NCBI RefSeq assembly: GCF_900184995.1
Contig: NZ_LT860099.1
Location: 1,393,931 to 1,457,930 of the forward strand
Origin: Konateibacter massiliensis
Lineage (GTDB): Bacteria; Bacillota; Clostridia; Lachnospirales; Lachnospiraceae
DNA length: 64,000 nt
Direction of reading: 5' to 3'
Part shown: positions 32,087 through 41,238 of the stretch, piece by piece
How positions within the stretch are numbered: position 1 is the stretch's first letter
Layout: each line of letters opens with the position of its first letter
Translations under genes and position numbers: made by a program
Notes under the pieces: model-generated
Seen by the model: only the letters and a program-made list of their open reading frames with translations
What the model was told of the DNA's origin: nothing
Database searches by the model: none

Positions 32087-34000
32087 CTATGACAGGCTAT
32101 CCAAATCCTCCAGCCAAATTCTTGCGCAGGCATCACTTGGCATACGCAAATCACCACGCGGTGATACCGCAACGGAGCCTACCTTTGGTCCGTCAGGCAG
32201 GCAGGAACGCTTGAACTGCTGGCTAAAAAACCTGCGGTAAAACACGCGAAGCCATTTTAATATGACCTCATCCTCATAAATACCTTTAAATGCGAGCTTT
32301 GCCACTCTGTAAATCTTGGACGGCTCATATCCAAAACGCAAAAGATAATAAAGATAAAAATCATGCAGCTCATAAGGACCCACAATGTCCTCTGTCTTTT
32401 GGGCAATCTTTCCGTTTTCCGGTGGCAGAAGCTCCGGACTTACCGGTGTGTCCAAAATATCATACAATACGCTCTTCAATTTCTCATCCTTGCAGCTATC
32501 CGCGTAATATTCCACCAGATGTCTGACTAAGGTTTTCGGAACAGAGGAGTTTACTCCGTACATGGACATGTGGTCACCGTTATAGGTCGCCCAGCCAAGT
32601 GCCAGCTCCGACATATCTCCCGTTCCCACAACCATTCCGTTCACTTTATTTGCCACGTCCATCAAAATCTGGGTACGCTCTCTCGCCTGTCCGTTTTCAT
32701 AGGTCACATCATGGATACTGCTGTCATGCCCGATATCACGAAAATGAAGATTTACGGCTTCTTCGATATTGATTTCCATAAAGGAAGCACCCAATATCCG
32801 AATCAATTCAACGGCATTTTGATATGTTCTGTCCGTCGTGCCAAAGCATGGCATTGTGACCGCCGTAATTTTCTCTCTTGAAATAGAAAGACTGTCAAAC
32901 GCCCTCACGGTGACAAGAAGTGCCAGCGTCGAATCCAATCCTCCTGAAATACCCACAACTGCACTCTTACATCCGGTATGCTTTAACCGCTTTTTCAGTC
33001 CAAGGCTTTGCATCGAAAGAATTTCCTCACAGCGTCTTTCCCTGTCTGACTTGCTCTTTGGAACAAACGGAGAATTATCAAACCTTCTGCTTAAAACGGT
33101 CTCTTCCTGTTTTAAAGAAAATCCCACTTTTACGTAGCTCTCATCTTCCTTACTCTCAAAGGTTGTCATTCTTCTTCTCTCACTTCTTAAGCGGTTAATA
33201 TCAATGTCCGCCACAATCGTCTCATTTTGGAAACGAGTGGACTCGCTTAATGCAACTCCGTTTTCTGAAATAATGTTGTGACCCCCGAAAATCAAATCCG
33301 TTGTGGATTCCCCTTCTCCCGCATTTGCGTAGAGGTAGGCACACAGTATTCTTGCGGACTGCCCGTTAATCAGACTTCTGCGGTATATATCCTTTCCAGT
33401 TGTCTCATCACTTGCCGAAGAATTTACAATAATGGTTGCTCCTGCAAGCGCATGGCGGATGCTTGGAGGATTCGGTGCCCACACATCCTCACAGATTTCT
33501 CCGGCAACGACAAGCCCTTCCATCTCCCTGCACTCAAACAGGAGATTCGTTCCAAATAAAACCTCTTTTTCATTTACCGTAATTACAATCGGCTTCTCAT
33601 TGCCTCTTGTGAAATGTCTCGCCTCATAAAACTCAGAGTAATTCGGTATATGCGTTTTCGGAATCATGCCAAGTATTTCCCCATTGCAAATTGCCGCTGA
33701 TACGTTGTAGAGCTTTCCGCAAACCTCGATCGGCAGCCCCACAAAGATAAGAATAACCTTATTTTTTGAAAACTCAGCCAGCAAAATAAGCTGCTCCTTT
33801 GCTTCCTTTAAAAGCTTTTCCTGCAAAAACAGGTCACTGCATGTATATCCGGTCAGAACAAGCTCCGGAAACACAATGAGCTTTACGTGTTTTTCCAATG
33901 CTTTTTCTATCTCTTTTTCAATTTCCAGTCTGTTAAATTCGCAGTCTGCCACTTTGATCTCGGGCGTTGCGGCTGCCACCTTTACAAATCCCTGCTTCAT
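32087..34000 (-). CDS. nadE: Glutamine-dependent NAD(+) synthase
   Basis: NadE converts deamido-NAD to NAD in the last step of NAD synthesis. The 637-residue protein fuses an N-terminal nitrilase-type glutaminase (1-280) to a C-terminal NAD synthetase. The glutaminase triad is visible: Glu in VFPELVLTGYTCSDLF, Lys in GMIPKTHIPNYSEFYE, Cys in AGEICEDVWAPNPP. The synthetase P-loop-like motif is GISGGLDSTLALLV near 352. GGAGACTGATAT precedes the ATG. It is the third gene of a compact operon: methyltransferase, hslO (2 bp gap), nadE (11 bp gap). Confidence 0.97.
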   Translation of the reverse strand: MKQGFVKVAAATPEIKVADCEFNRLEIEKEIEKALEKHVKLIVFPELVLTGYTCSDLFLQEKLLKEAKEQLILLAEFSKNKVILIFVGLPIEVCGKLYNVSAAICNGEILGMIPKTHIPNYSEFYEARHFTRGNEKPIVITVNEKEVLFGTNLLFECREMEGLVVAGEICEDVWAPNPPSIRHALAGATIIVNSSASDETTGKDIYRRSLINGQSARILCAYLYANAGEGESTTDLIFGGHNIISENGVALSESTRFQNETIVADIDINRLRSERRRMTTFESKEDESYVKVGFSLKQEETVLSRRFDNSPFVPKSKSDRERRCEEILSMQSLGLKKRLKHTGCKSAVVGISGGLDSTLALLVTVRAFDSLSISREKITAVTMPCFGTTDRTYQNAVELIRILGASFMEINIEEAVNLHFRDIGHDSSIHDVTYENGQARERTQILMDVANKVNGMVVGTGDMSELALGWATYNGDHMSMYGVNSSVPKTLVRHLVEYYADSCKDEKLKSVLYDILDTPVSPELLPPENGKIAQKTEDIVGPYELHDFYLYYLLRFGYEPSKIYRVAKLAFKGIYEDEVILKWLRVFYRRFFSQQFKRSCLPDGPKVGSVAVSPRGDLRMPSDACARIWLEDLDSLS

Positions 34001-34011
34001 ATATCAGTCTC

Positions 34012-34893
34012 CTATTTGCTCTTTTTGTACAGTTCCTTTAATTCGTCAACGCTGTATTTGTAATGTGTATTGCAAAAATGACAGTTTACTTCAATTTCTT
34101 CTCCGTCATCTATCATTTCCTGAATCTCATTTCTGCCAATAGCGATGATTGCCTTCTCCACACGTTCCTTGGAACAGTTGCAGTAAAATGCAGTCGGAAC
34201 CGTCTCCATAATCTGCAAATCACCGAAATCTCCCAAGATTTTTTCTAAAATCATCTCCGGTGTAAGGCCGTCATCCAACAATTTTGTCACGGAGGTAATT
34301 TCTGCGAGCTTTTCTTCCAGCTTGCTTATCACTTCCTCCTCCGCAAACGGCATAAGCTGAATAATAAAGCCTCCTGCCTGCTTCACGGTATTATCGCGCT
34401 CCATAAGCACCCCAAGTCCCACGGAGGAAGGCACCTGCTCTGAGGTTGCAAAATAGTAGGTCAAATCCTCTGCTATCTCACTTGTCTGCAGGACAGTCTG
34501 TCCGATGTACGGCTCCTTCATACCCATATCCTTGATAACATTTAGAAATCCTACTCCGACAGCCGTTGCCACATCCAGCTTACCCTTTGCATTAGCCGGA
34601 ATAATAACCTCAGGGTTATTTACATAGCCCTTCACATTTCCTTTGGAATCTGCTGTTACGGTCATTCCGCCAAGGGGACCGCCCGCTTTCACCTGAAGCG
34701 TCAGAATATCCTTCTCGCCCTTCATCATAATTCCCATCATACTTCCAACTGTCAGAAGTCTTCCAAGTGCCGCTGTTGCCACCGGGCTTGTGTTGTGTGC
34801 CTCTCTTGCCTTTTCTACCAAGTCCCTGCTTGTCACGGCAAATGCTCTAATCTGGTTGTTTGCTGCTGTTGCTCTTACTATATAATCACTCAT
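34012..34893 (-). CDS. hslO: Redox-regulated chaperone Hsp33
   Basis: Hsp33 is a holdase activated by oxidation of a zinc-binding cysteine cluster. The 293-residue protein has the N-terminal core (DYIVRATAANNQIRAFAVTS) and the C-terminal redox switch with four cysteines: CNC near 238 and CHFC near 271. That matches the family's CxC and CxxC pairs. GAAAGGAAAATAGAT precedes the ATG. It lies between the methyltransferase and nadE genes with almost no spacing, so translation is probably coupled. The oxidative-stress theme agrees with the rubrerythrin in the window. Confidence 0.96.
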   Translation of the reverse strand: MSDYIVRATAANNQIRAFAVTSRDLVEKAREAHNTSPVATAALGRLLTVGSMMGIMMKGEKDILTLQVKAGGPLGGMTVTADSKGNVKGYVNNPEVIIPANAKGKLDVATAVGVGFLNVIKDMGMKEPYIGQTVLQTSEIAEDLTYYFATSEQVPSSVGLGVLMERDNTVKQAGGFIIQLMPFAEEEVISKLEEKLAEITSVTKLLDDGLTPEMILEKILGDFGDLQIMETVPTAFYCNCSKERVEKAIIAIGRNEIQEMIDDGEEIEVNCHFCNTHYKYSVDELKELYKKSK

Positions 34894-34895
34894 AT

Positions 34896-35648
34896 CTATT
34901 TTCCTTTCTCTCTTGCAATCACATAAATTCTTTCACTGTCTGCCTTTGGCTCTTCCTTTGTAAAGGCATTATATGCCGCTATAAATTCCATTCCGGCTTT
35001 CTCCAAAAGTGACTTAACTTTTTCAAGCTCATATGCTTTCTGATAGTGGCTTTCCTCATATTTTCTGTATAAGTCGCCCTCCTCCTTGATATAGAGGGTC
35101 AAATCATACTCGTTAACACATTCCTCTTCATAATAATAGTTATCCCATATAAAGCTGCACTCCTCACGCTTCTCTGCAATTACTCTTTCTCCGAGCAGGT
35201 GCTCGTATTTATACTTCGTGTTTAAGTCAAATACAAAAATCCCCTTTGGGTCCAAATAGTTATTGACCAGCTTAAATACGTCCAAAAGCTCTTCTTCCTC
35301 CATGATATAATTTATAGAGTCGCATATGCTCACAATTGCTCTCACGGTTCCGTAAAGCTCAAATTCTCGCATATCCTGAAGCAAATATAAAATATCAAGG
35401 CCGGATTTTATTTTTTTCTCCATTGCAATCTCAAGCATTTCTTCTGAGTTGTCAATGCCTATCATATCAAAGCCTGATTTTGCCAAGATTTCAGTCAGAC
35501 TCCCTGTCCCGCACCCAAGGTCCAATACAAGCCCCTTATCAATCCCGTATTCCTTTAAAATGTCTATGATATAGTTCGACCATTCCTTATAAGGTATGTT
35601 GTCCATAAAGGTATCGTATACTCTCGCAAAACTTGTATAAGCTTCCAT
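34896..35648 (-). CDS. Class I SAM-dependent methyltransferase
   Basis: This 250-residue protein has the Rossmann-like methyltransferase fold. Motif I is LVLDLGCGTGSLTEILAKSG near 41-60; the acidic post-I residue is in MIGIDNSEEML; a later motif IV-like block is VSICDSINYIMEE. It looks like the YjjT/UbiE-like soluble group; the substrate is not known. The start at 35648 (MEAYTSFARVYD) follows AGAGG; the longer frame to 35693 would read into the promoter of the divergent gene. Its stop is two bases before hslO. Confidence 0.87.
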   Translation of the reverse strand: MEAYTSFARVYDTFMDNIPYKEWSNYIIDILKEYGIDKGLVLDLGCGTGSLTEILAKSGFDMIGIDNSEEMLEIAMEKKIKSGLDILYLLQDMREFELYGTVRAIVSICDSINYIMEEEELLDVFKLVNNYLDPKGIFVFDLNTKYKYEHLLGERVIAEKREECSFIWDNYYYEEECVNEYDLTLYIKEEGDLYRKYEESHYQKAYELEKVKSLLEKAGMEFIAAYNAFTKEEPKADSERIYVIAREKGK

Positions 35649-35679
35649 TTTTTCCTCTTTTCTGTATTTAATCGTTTGT

Positions 35680-35708
35680 TTGCTTTCAGTCAAAAAATCC
35701 TGTATACT
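35680..35708 (+). promoter_or_regulatory. Promoter of the gene at 35738
   Basis: TTGCTT (35680-35685) and TATACT (35703-35708) are 17 bases apart, 29 bases before the start codon. Confidence 0.75.
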
Positions 35709-35737
35709 AATCTTACTTACGGAAAGGAATCAATTGC

Positions 35738-36703
35738 ATGAAAAAACAGATGATGACACAAACCATAAGGCGCATTTATATCGCAAAATTAGTACCTGCG
35801 CTCTTATTTCTTATTTTAATTGGCTTTCTACTCTATACATATCCGTTTCGGGAGGTTTTATTTCCCAAACAGCTCGATACTATCAATAGTATATTGGATG
35901 AACACGGTAACGGTCAAGAATTTCTTACAATGACTGTTCCTGATTTATACTACACCGGCTATGACAGCGAGGAAAAGTTTTTGAAAAAAGGCTCTTATTA
36001 TTATTGTTTTATCGATGATAAGTGTGTATTCTTTCTTCTCAATAAAAAAGGAAAGACACCACTTCCTGCCGAGCTGCATGACGTTACAATAAAAGCAAAG
36101 CTTATACCCAATTCTGCCGAACAGGATTTCCTGCTTGAGCGATTTGCCCTTGATTTAAAGTGGACAAAGACCGATTTATCTTCGGTCAGCGCCGACTTTA
36201 TTGTCAGTGAGCCGGATGCCTTCGTTTTGCAAACCTACTTGCTGCTGGTTTTGCTCGTTGCTTTTGGTATATACGCATTAGGTTCTCTGCTTTTATCCCT
36301 GCTTTGTCTCATCCTGCCGTTTCTTTCTCCGGTGTGCAGACCTCTTGGCAGAGGTGCAAAAGCCAAACAAATGCTTTCGGAAGCCGATTTGGAGCTTGAT
36401 GCCTATCGGGAATTCAGTATTTCAACCATGCAGATTACAAGAAACTACTTCTTTGAGTTTCACACCTATGAAGCAAAGGTCGTTCCGATTGAGAAAATTG
36501 TCTGGATTTACAAGCACAGCACCTTAAGTAAATTCTGGGGCATTTCCTATACGCTTGTTTTTCACACCAAACGTGGAAAAGTGAAATTTAAGCATAAGGA
36601 AAAATTTGAGGCAGATGCTGTCTTAGAATATTTATCTCAGAAAAATCCTTCTATTCTGGTCGGTTACTCCAAGGCAAATGCAAAACTTGCAAAAGCAAGA
36701 TAA
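35738..36703 (+). CDS. Uncharacterised two-span membrane protein
   Basis: This 321-residue protein is not assigned to a named function. It has a first membrane span at about 17-33 (LVPALLFLILIGFLLY), an extracellular domain at 40-165, a long second hydrophobic stretch at about 166-195 (LQTYLLLVLLVAFGIYALGS) that may cross twice, and a cytoplasmic C-terminal domain of about 120 residues. That C-terminal part resembles a PH-like fold (VVPIEKIVWIYKHSTLSKFW) as found in several Clostridia membrane proteins. ACGGAAAGG precedes the ATG. Its own promoter and terminator make it a single-gene unit. Confidence 0.75.
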   Translation: MKKQMMTQTIRRIYIAKLVPALLFLILIGFLLYTYPFREVLFPKQLDTINSILDEHGNGQEFLTMTVPDLYYTGYDSEEKFLKKGSYYYCFIDDKCVFFLLNKKGKTPLPAELHDVTIKAKLIPNSAEQDFLLERFALDLKWTKTDLSSVSADFIVSEPDAFVLQTYLLLVLLVAFGIYALGSLLLSLLCLILPFLSPVCRPLGRGAKAKQMLSEADLELDAYREFSISTMQITRNYFFEFHTYEAKVVPIEKIVWIYKHSTLSKFWGISYTLVFHTKRGKVKFKHKEKFEADAVLEYLSQKNPSILVGYSKANAKLAKAR

Positions 36704-36738
36704 GGCTGTAAGCCGCTTTATTTATCAAAAATAAGCTA

Positions 36739-36784
36739 AAGCTGTCTAAGACCAGTTTTTTGACTGGCCAAGACAGCTTCTTTG
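36739..36784 (+). terminator. Terminator after the gene at 35738
   Basis: AAGCTGTCT (36739-36747) pairs with AGACAGCTT (36771-36779), with an inner ACCAGT/ACTGGC pair. A T-run and CTTCTTT follow. It also faces the convergent hisC. Confidence 0.82.
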
Positions 36785-36818
36785 CTGTATGACAGAAATT
36801 CCTGTCATGTAAAATCTA

Positions 36819-37874
36819 TTATGCGCTCACGATCTGTTCCAACGCCTCTAGCAGTTTATCCATCTCTTCATCCGTTCCAATGGAAATTCTAAGATAATTG
36901 TCAATCCGCGCGATGTTGAAATACCGAACATAAATTTCTTTCTCGCGAAGCGCCTCAAATATATCCTTCGCCGCCATCTTACCATGGCTTGCAAACAGGA
37001 AGTTAGCCTTCGAGTCGGTAAAGTCAAAGCCAAGCCTTGCCATTTCCCCCTTCATACGCTCCCTCGTCGCAACCACCTTGTCTATCATCGCCTCAAAATA
37101 TTCCTTATCCTGTAACGAAGCAACACCTGCTGCAATTGCTGTACTGTTTATTGTGTAGGAGTTGTAGGAATTTTTCACCGCATTTAAGCACGCAATCAAC
37201 TCCTTGCTTCCGATTGCATAGCCGATACGGATACCTGCCATTGAACGTGACTTAGAGTAGGTCTGTATGACAAGCAGGTTATCGTATTTTTCAACAAGTT
37301 CCAACGCCGATTTACCACCAAAATCAATGTAAGCCTCATCAATCATAACAACAACATCTCGGTTATGAGAAATGATATCCTCCATCACTGACAGCTCCTC
37401 ATAAATAGCTGTAGGCGCATTAGGATTTGGTATGATAATTCCGCCGTTTTCCTTGTAATAATCCTCTTTTACAAGGCGAAACGCCTCATCCAGCATCGGA
37501 CGTTCATAAGGAATCTGAAACAAATCCGCCCACACGCTATAAAAGGAATAGCTCACATCGGGAAACAAAATTGGCTTGTCGGAATTGAAAAACGTTAAAA
37601 ATGCCATTCCGATTACATCATCCGAGCCGACACCAACGAAAACATTTTCTTCTTTTACTCCGTGGTAATCTGCCAGTGCTTTTACAAGCTTTGCGGCACT
37701 CGGACTTGGATACAGTCTCAAGTCATCGGTCCCAAATTCCTGAAGTGTCTTTTTCACAACATCGGAAGGAGGATACGGATTCTCATTTGTGTTGAGCTTA
37801 ATTATCTCCTTGCTTTCCGGCTGTTCCCCTGGTACATACGGTACTACTTTTCTAACATTATCCTGCCAAGCCAT
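36819..37874 (-). CDS. hisC: Histidinol-phosphate aminotransferase
   Basis: HisC is a PLP enzyme that makes histidinol phosphate in histidine synthesis, and often also transaminates aromatic acids. The 351-residue protein shows the family start KLNTNENPYPPSDVV, the PLP-site strand IDEAYIDFGGKSA, and the Schiff-base lysine region TYSKSRSMAGIRIGYAIGS. The last block (YLRISIGTDEEMDKLLEALE) is also typical. AGGAGGAG precedes the ATG. No other his genes are nearby; it is the third gene of a rbsD, DUF2156, hisC unit, so it may be a paralogue with another role. Confidence 0.93.
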   Translation of the reverse strand: MAWQDNVRKVVPYVPGEQPESKEIIKLNTNENPYPPSDVVKKTLQEFGTDDLRLYPSPSAAKLVKALADYHGVKEENVFVGVGSDDVIGMAFLTFFNSDKPILFPDVSYSFYSVWADLFQIPYERPMLDEAFRLVKEDYYKENGGIIIPNPNAPTAIYEELSVMEDIISHNRDVVVMIDEAYIDFGGKSALELVEKYDNLLVIQTYSKSRSMAGIRIGYAIGSKELIACLNAVKNSYNSYTINSTAIAAGVASLQDKEYFEAMIDKVVATRERMKGEMARLGFDFTDSKANFLFASHGKMAAKDIFEALREKEIYVRYFNIARIDNYLRISIGTDEEMDKLLEALEQIVSA

Positions 37875-37886
37875 CGTTTTCTCCTC

Positions 37887-38783
37887 CTACTTTTTCTTTC
37901 TTGTGACACGTCCTATCTCTACCATAAATACCGGCCTATAGGACAACTTCGCCTTTCTAAGTCCTTCGGCTCCTGTGTCTTCCTCACGGTTTACATAAGT
38001 ATACTCTGCGCCGTGATGTTCAAGAAATTCTCTGTTTATCATCGGATAAGCTCCGTCTACATCTGCATATGCTTTTTCAATATGAATCACATAAGTATCG
38101 TCTGTCAGAGCCTCTCCGACGGTAATTGCCACAACCTTTCCCTGCGCACGGATTAAACCGCCTGTCAGGTTAAGCTCCTTTAGCTTCTTCAAGGCATTGA
38201 GCGCCACACAAAACTCAATTGACTTTAACTCGTTTGTGTCACAGTCGTTTTCAGTCCTCCAGCCATACGCCATCTCGATTGCTTCCTCTAGGTTCTCATC
38301 GGTGATGTCCTCGTACTGCCAGTTATCATTCATCTTCTTAAATTTATTGATATGATTTTTCTTTCCGTGATACTTTTTTCCTGAAAGATTAATAAGCTTC
38401 TCTGTTTCATACACATAGTTCGCCTCGTCGCGATCGTACTCTATCTGAAATTCATCTGGGTACAGCTCTTCTATCACCTGGAATTGCTGCTCAGTAACAC
38501 CGTACATCTTATATTCCAGCCCGTTTTCCTTACAGTAATCCATTGTGGCATCCATCGCTTTTTTCACATCTGCTCCGCCGATCGGAAAGGAAAAGCTTGG
38601 ATTTTCACCCTTTGACTTAAATACAAGCATATCCTCCACAACAGCGAAGGTTACCTTGTAATGCGGTTCCCACAAATATATGTTGGCAAAGCTTAGAGAA
38701 CAACTCCTTGAGCTTTGTTTTTTAATATATGAGCTGATTAGCTCCTTGTCCTCAAAGACTATCTTTTTAAAATTAATATCCAT
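37887..38783 (-). CDS. DUF2156 (GNAT-like) protein
   Basis: This 298-residue protein belongs to the DUF2156 family, whose fold is two GNAT acetyltransferase units and which is related to the lysyl-phosphatidylglycerol synthase C-terminal domain. Recognisable parts are SSRSCSLSFANIYLWEPHYK, the aromatic core MTEIEYDRDEANYVYE-type stretch (YDRDEANYVYETEKLINLSG), and GEALTDDTYVIHIEKAYADV near the C-terminus. No membrane spans are present, so it is the soluble form. The substrate is unknown. It lies 12 bp before hisC and 40 bp after rbsD. Confidence 0.88.
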   Translation of the reverse strand: MDINFKKIVFEDKELISSYIKKQSSRSCSLSFANIYLWEPHYKVTFAVVEDMLVFKSKGENPSFSFPIGGADVKKAMDATMDYCKENGLEYKMYGVTEQQFQVIEELYPDEFQIEYDRDEANYVYETEKLINLSGKKYHGKKNHINKFKKMNDNWQYEDITDENLEEAIEMAYGWRTENDCDTNELKSIEFCVALNALKKLKELNLTGGLIRAQGKVVAITVGEALTDDTYVIHIEKAYADVDGAYPMINREFLEHHGAEYTYVNREEDTGAEGLRKAKLSYRPVFMVEIGRVTRKKK

Positions 38784-38823
38784 AATTACCTCTGCATTCT
38801 AATCTCTTTTGTTACGTTCTTCT

Positions 38824-39222
38824 TTATTCAATTATCGTTCCGGCTCTCAAAATGTAATTCGCATAAGGGGTCATATCTCCGGTACGCACTGCAAACTTCA
38901 CATTTCTTGTGAAACTCTTAAAGCCGATGAACGGATTTGCCTCCTCCTTCGCATCCGGCATAAGCTTCTTAACCGCCTCATATTTTTCCTTCTGCTCTTC
39001 TCTTAGCTCCTCCGGAATAAAATAGTATTCTATCTTCATCTCCTCTGCCATTGCCTTTAATACGGTGTCTATATCAGGTGTTCCTGCCGTGATTGCCAAG
39101 TCGATTGTCAAAATATTGTTCGGGACCGCAAGTCCCGCGTTACAGACTAAAATTAAATCCTGATGCCCTATCTGTGCGATTTGTTTCGCTAGTTCGCCAT
39201 GAATAATTCCGGTTCGTTTCAT
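38824..39222 (-). CDS. rbsD: D-ribose pyranase-like protein
   Basis: RbsD interconverts the pyranose and furanose forms of ribose. The 132-residue protein matches the family over its length: MKRTGIIHGELAKQIAQIGH at the start (catalytic-type His20 present), then CNAGLAVPNNILTIDLAITA, and the closing RTGDMTPYANYILRAG. The usual Asp28 of the ADAGLPVP motif is Asn here (CNAGLAVP), which may alter substrate or activity. GGAGGATAAG precedes the ATG. There are no ribose transport genes beside it. It heads a unit with DUF2156 and hisC. Confidence 0.9.
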   Translation of the reverse strand: MKRTGIIHGELAKQIAQIGHQDLILVCNAGLAVPNNILTIDLAITAGTPDIDTVLKAMAEEMKIEYYFIPEELREEQKEKYEAVKKLMPDAKEEANPFIGFKSFTRNVKFAVRTGDMTPYANYILRAGTIIE

Positions 39223-39270
39223 CTTATCCTCCTATTTGTCTCTTAGCTGAGTCATCAAAAGTGCTACGCC

Positions 39271-41016
39271 TTATCTCTCTCTATCCTTAAACTGCATATT
39301 ATAAAGCCCTTCGTAGATGCCGCCCTTTGCAAGTAATTGCTCGTGTGTTCCTTCTTCCTCAATTCCTTTATCCGTCAGCACAAGAATTTTTTCTGCATTG
39401 CGGATTGTGGATAAGCGGTGTGCGATAACAAAGGTTGTCCTGTTTTTCGCCAGTTTTTCAAGGGATTCTTGTACTACTCTCTCGCTCTCATTGTCAAGTG
39501 CCGAGGTCGCCTCATCAAAAATAAGAATAGGCGGATTTTTCAAAAATACTCTGGCAATCGAAAGGCGCTGCTTCTGACCACCTGAGAGCTTAATTCCTCT
39601 CTGTCCGATATCGGTGTCATAGCCGTTTGGAAATGACATGATAAATTCATGGGCATTCGCATTTTTTGCTGCCTGCAAAATCTCCATATCCGTCGCCTCC
39701 GGTTTTCCGTAGCGGATATTGTCCATAATCGTTCCTGCAAACAAATATACGTCCTGCTGCACAATACCTATATTATCTCTCAAATTCTTGATTTTAATCT
39801 TTCTGATATCTACACCGTCAATCAGAATGTTTCCCTCATCGACATCATAAAATCGCGGAATAAGACTGCAAAGCGTTGTCTTTCCGGCACCTGACGAACC
39901 TACTAAAGCAATGTATTCTCCCTCATTCACCTTCAGATTAATATCGCTTAGCACATCTTCATTACTCTCATTATAGCGGAAGGTCACACCCTTGAATTCA
40001 ATGTCGCCCTTTACTTCTTTTAAGGCAACGGCATCCTTCGCATCTTTGATATCCGGCTGGATATCCAAAATTTCCAAGAAACGCTCATACCCACTATAAC
40101 CATTTTGGAACTGCTCGGTAAAGTTAATCAGCTTTTTAACCGGCTCGGTAAAATTATTGATGTATAGCAAAAAGGTAATCAAGTCTGTAATCTGCAATGT
40201 ATTTTTTGTAATCAGAAGGGCTCCTGTCGTGACAACTCCGATTGTAATCATTGTTGTCAATGCACCAAGTCCAGAATGATAACCTCCCATATAAAGATAG
40301 CTTGTCTTTTTAGAGCTTACAAATCTGGCATTTCCCTCATGGAATTTCTCCATCTCAATTTCTTCATTCGCAAAAGACTTTACGACGCGGATTCCTGACA
40401 GATTATCCTCAATCTGGCTGTTGATATCCGCTATTTTCGCTCTATTTTCCTTAAATGCACGCTTCATCTTGCGATTAAAATAAACGGCATAAATCACCAT
40501 AACCGGCACAAAGGCAAATGCAATCAACGTCAGCTTTGGATTGATGGTCGTCAGAATAATAAAGGAGCCTGCAAATTTAATGATGGAAATAATGACATCC
40601 TCCGGCCCATGATGTAAAAGTTCTGATATTTCAAATAAATCATTGGTAACTCTCGACATCAATTGCCCGACTTTTTGATTATCATAGAAGGTAAAAGAAA
40701 GTTTCTGATAGTGGGAAAAGATTTCATTTCTCATATTAAATTCCATTTTTGCTCCCATGACATGACCATAGTAAGCAATAAAGAAATTACAAAAGGCTTC
40801 TATCAGCACAAGACCCATCAGCCCAATTCCAAGCTTAATAATTATCTGAACAGACTCGTCTACCCCCATATATACGACCGTAGAAGTAATGTAGCGCACA
40901 ATCAGCGGTATAACGAGTGTCACCGATGCTCCTAGAATTGCAAAAAACAAATCGGCAATCAGCCATTTCTTATACGGTTTATAATAACTAAATAATTTCT
41001 TCCATTTCTGTTCCAT
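39271..41016 (-). CDS. ABC exporter, fused permease-ATPase (MsbA/LmrA-like)
   Basis: This 581-residue half-transporter fuses a six-span membrane domain (about 15-300) to an ATPase domain (340-575). The ATPase motifs are complete: Walker A GSSGAGKTT near 374, signature KLSGGQKQRL near 481, Walker B ILIFDEATSALD near 504, and the H-loop VIAHRLSTIR near 535. It should act as a homodimer or with another half-transporter to export lipids or drugs. Its substrate cannot be told. GAGGACAGAG precedes the ATG. It is 48 bp upstream of rbsD and may belong to the same transcript. Confidence 0.95.
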   Translation of the reverse strand: MEQKWKKLFSYYKPYKKWLIADLFFAILGASVTLVIPLIVRYITSTVVYMGVDESVQIIIKLGIGLMGLVLIEAFCNFFIAYYGHVMGAKMEFNMRNEIFSHYQKLSFTFYDNQKVGQLMSRVTNDLFEISELLHHGPEDVIISIIKFAGSFIILTTINPKLTLIAFAFVPVMVIYAVYFNRKMKRAFKENRAKIADINSQIEDNLSGIRVVKSFANEEIEMEKFHEGNARFVSSKKTSYLYMGGYHSGLGALTTMITIGVVTTGALLITKNTLQITDLITFLLYINNFTEPVKKLINFTEQFQNGYSGYERFLEILDIQPDIKDAKDAVALKEVKGDIEFKGVTFRYNESNEDVLSDINLKVNEGEYIALVGSSGAGKTTLCSLIPRFYDVDEGNILIDGVDIRKIKIKNLRDNIGIVQQDVYLFAGTIMDNIRYGKPEATDMEILQAAKNANAHEFIMSFPNGYDTDIGQRGIKLSGGQKQRLSIARVFLKNPPILIFDEATSALDNESERVVQESLEKLAKNRTTFVIAHRLSTIRNAEKILVLTDKGIEEEGTHEQLLAKGGIYEGLYNMQFKDRER

Positions 41017-41238
41017 TTCTCTGTCCTCTTACTTATTATATTGTTTCAAATTAAATCACGCAAACGTTTTTTAACCGATTGTAATATCATACCACATTTC
41101 TTTCGTTGTGAAAAGAGCTTCCCAATTTTTCCTTTTTTCAATTCTTAAATTTGTATAAACTATTCAAAACCTCTGTGACTTTTGTACCAGTTTATGGTAT
41201 GTTAATTACTATAATAAGAAAAAAGGCAGGTATATCAT

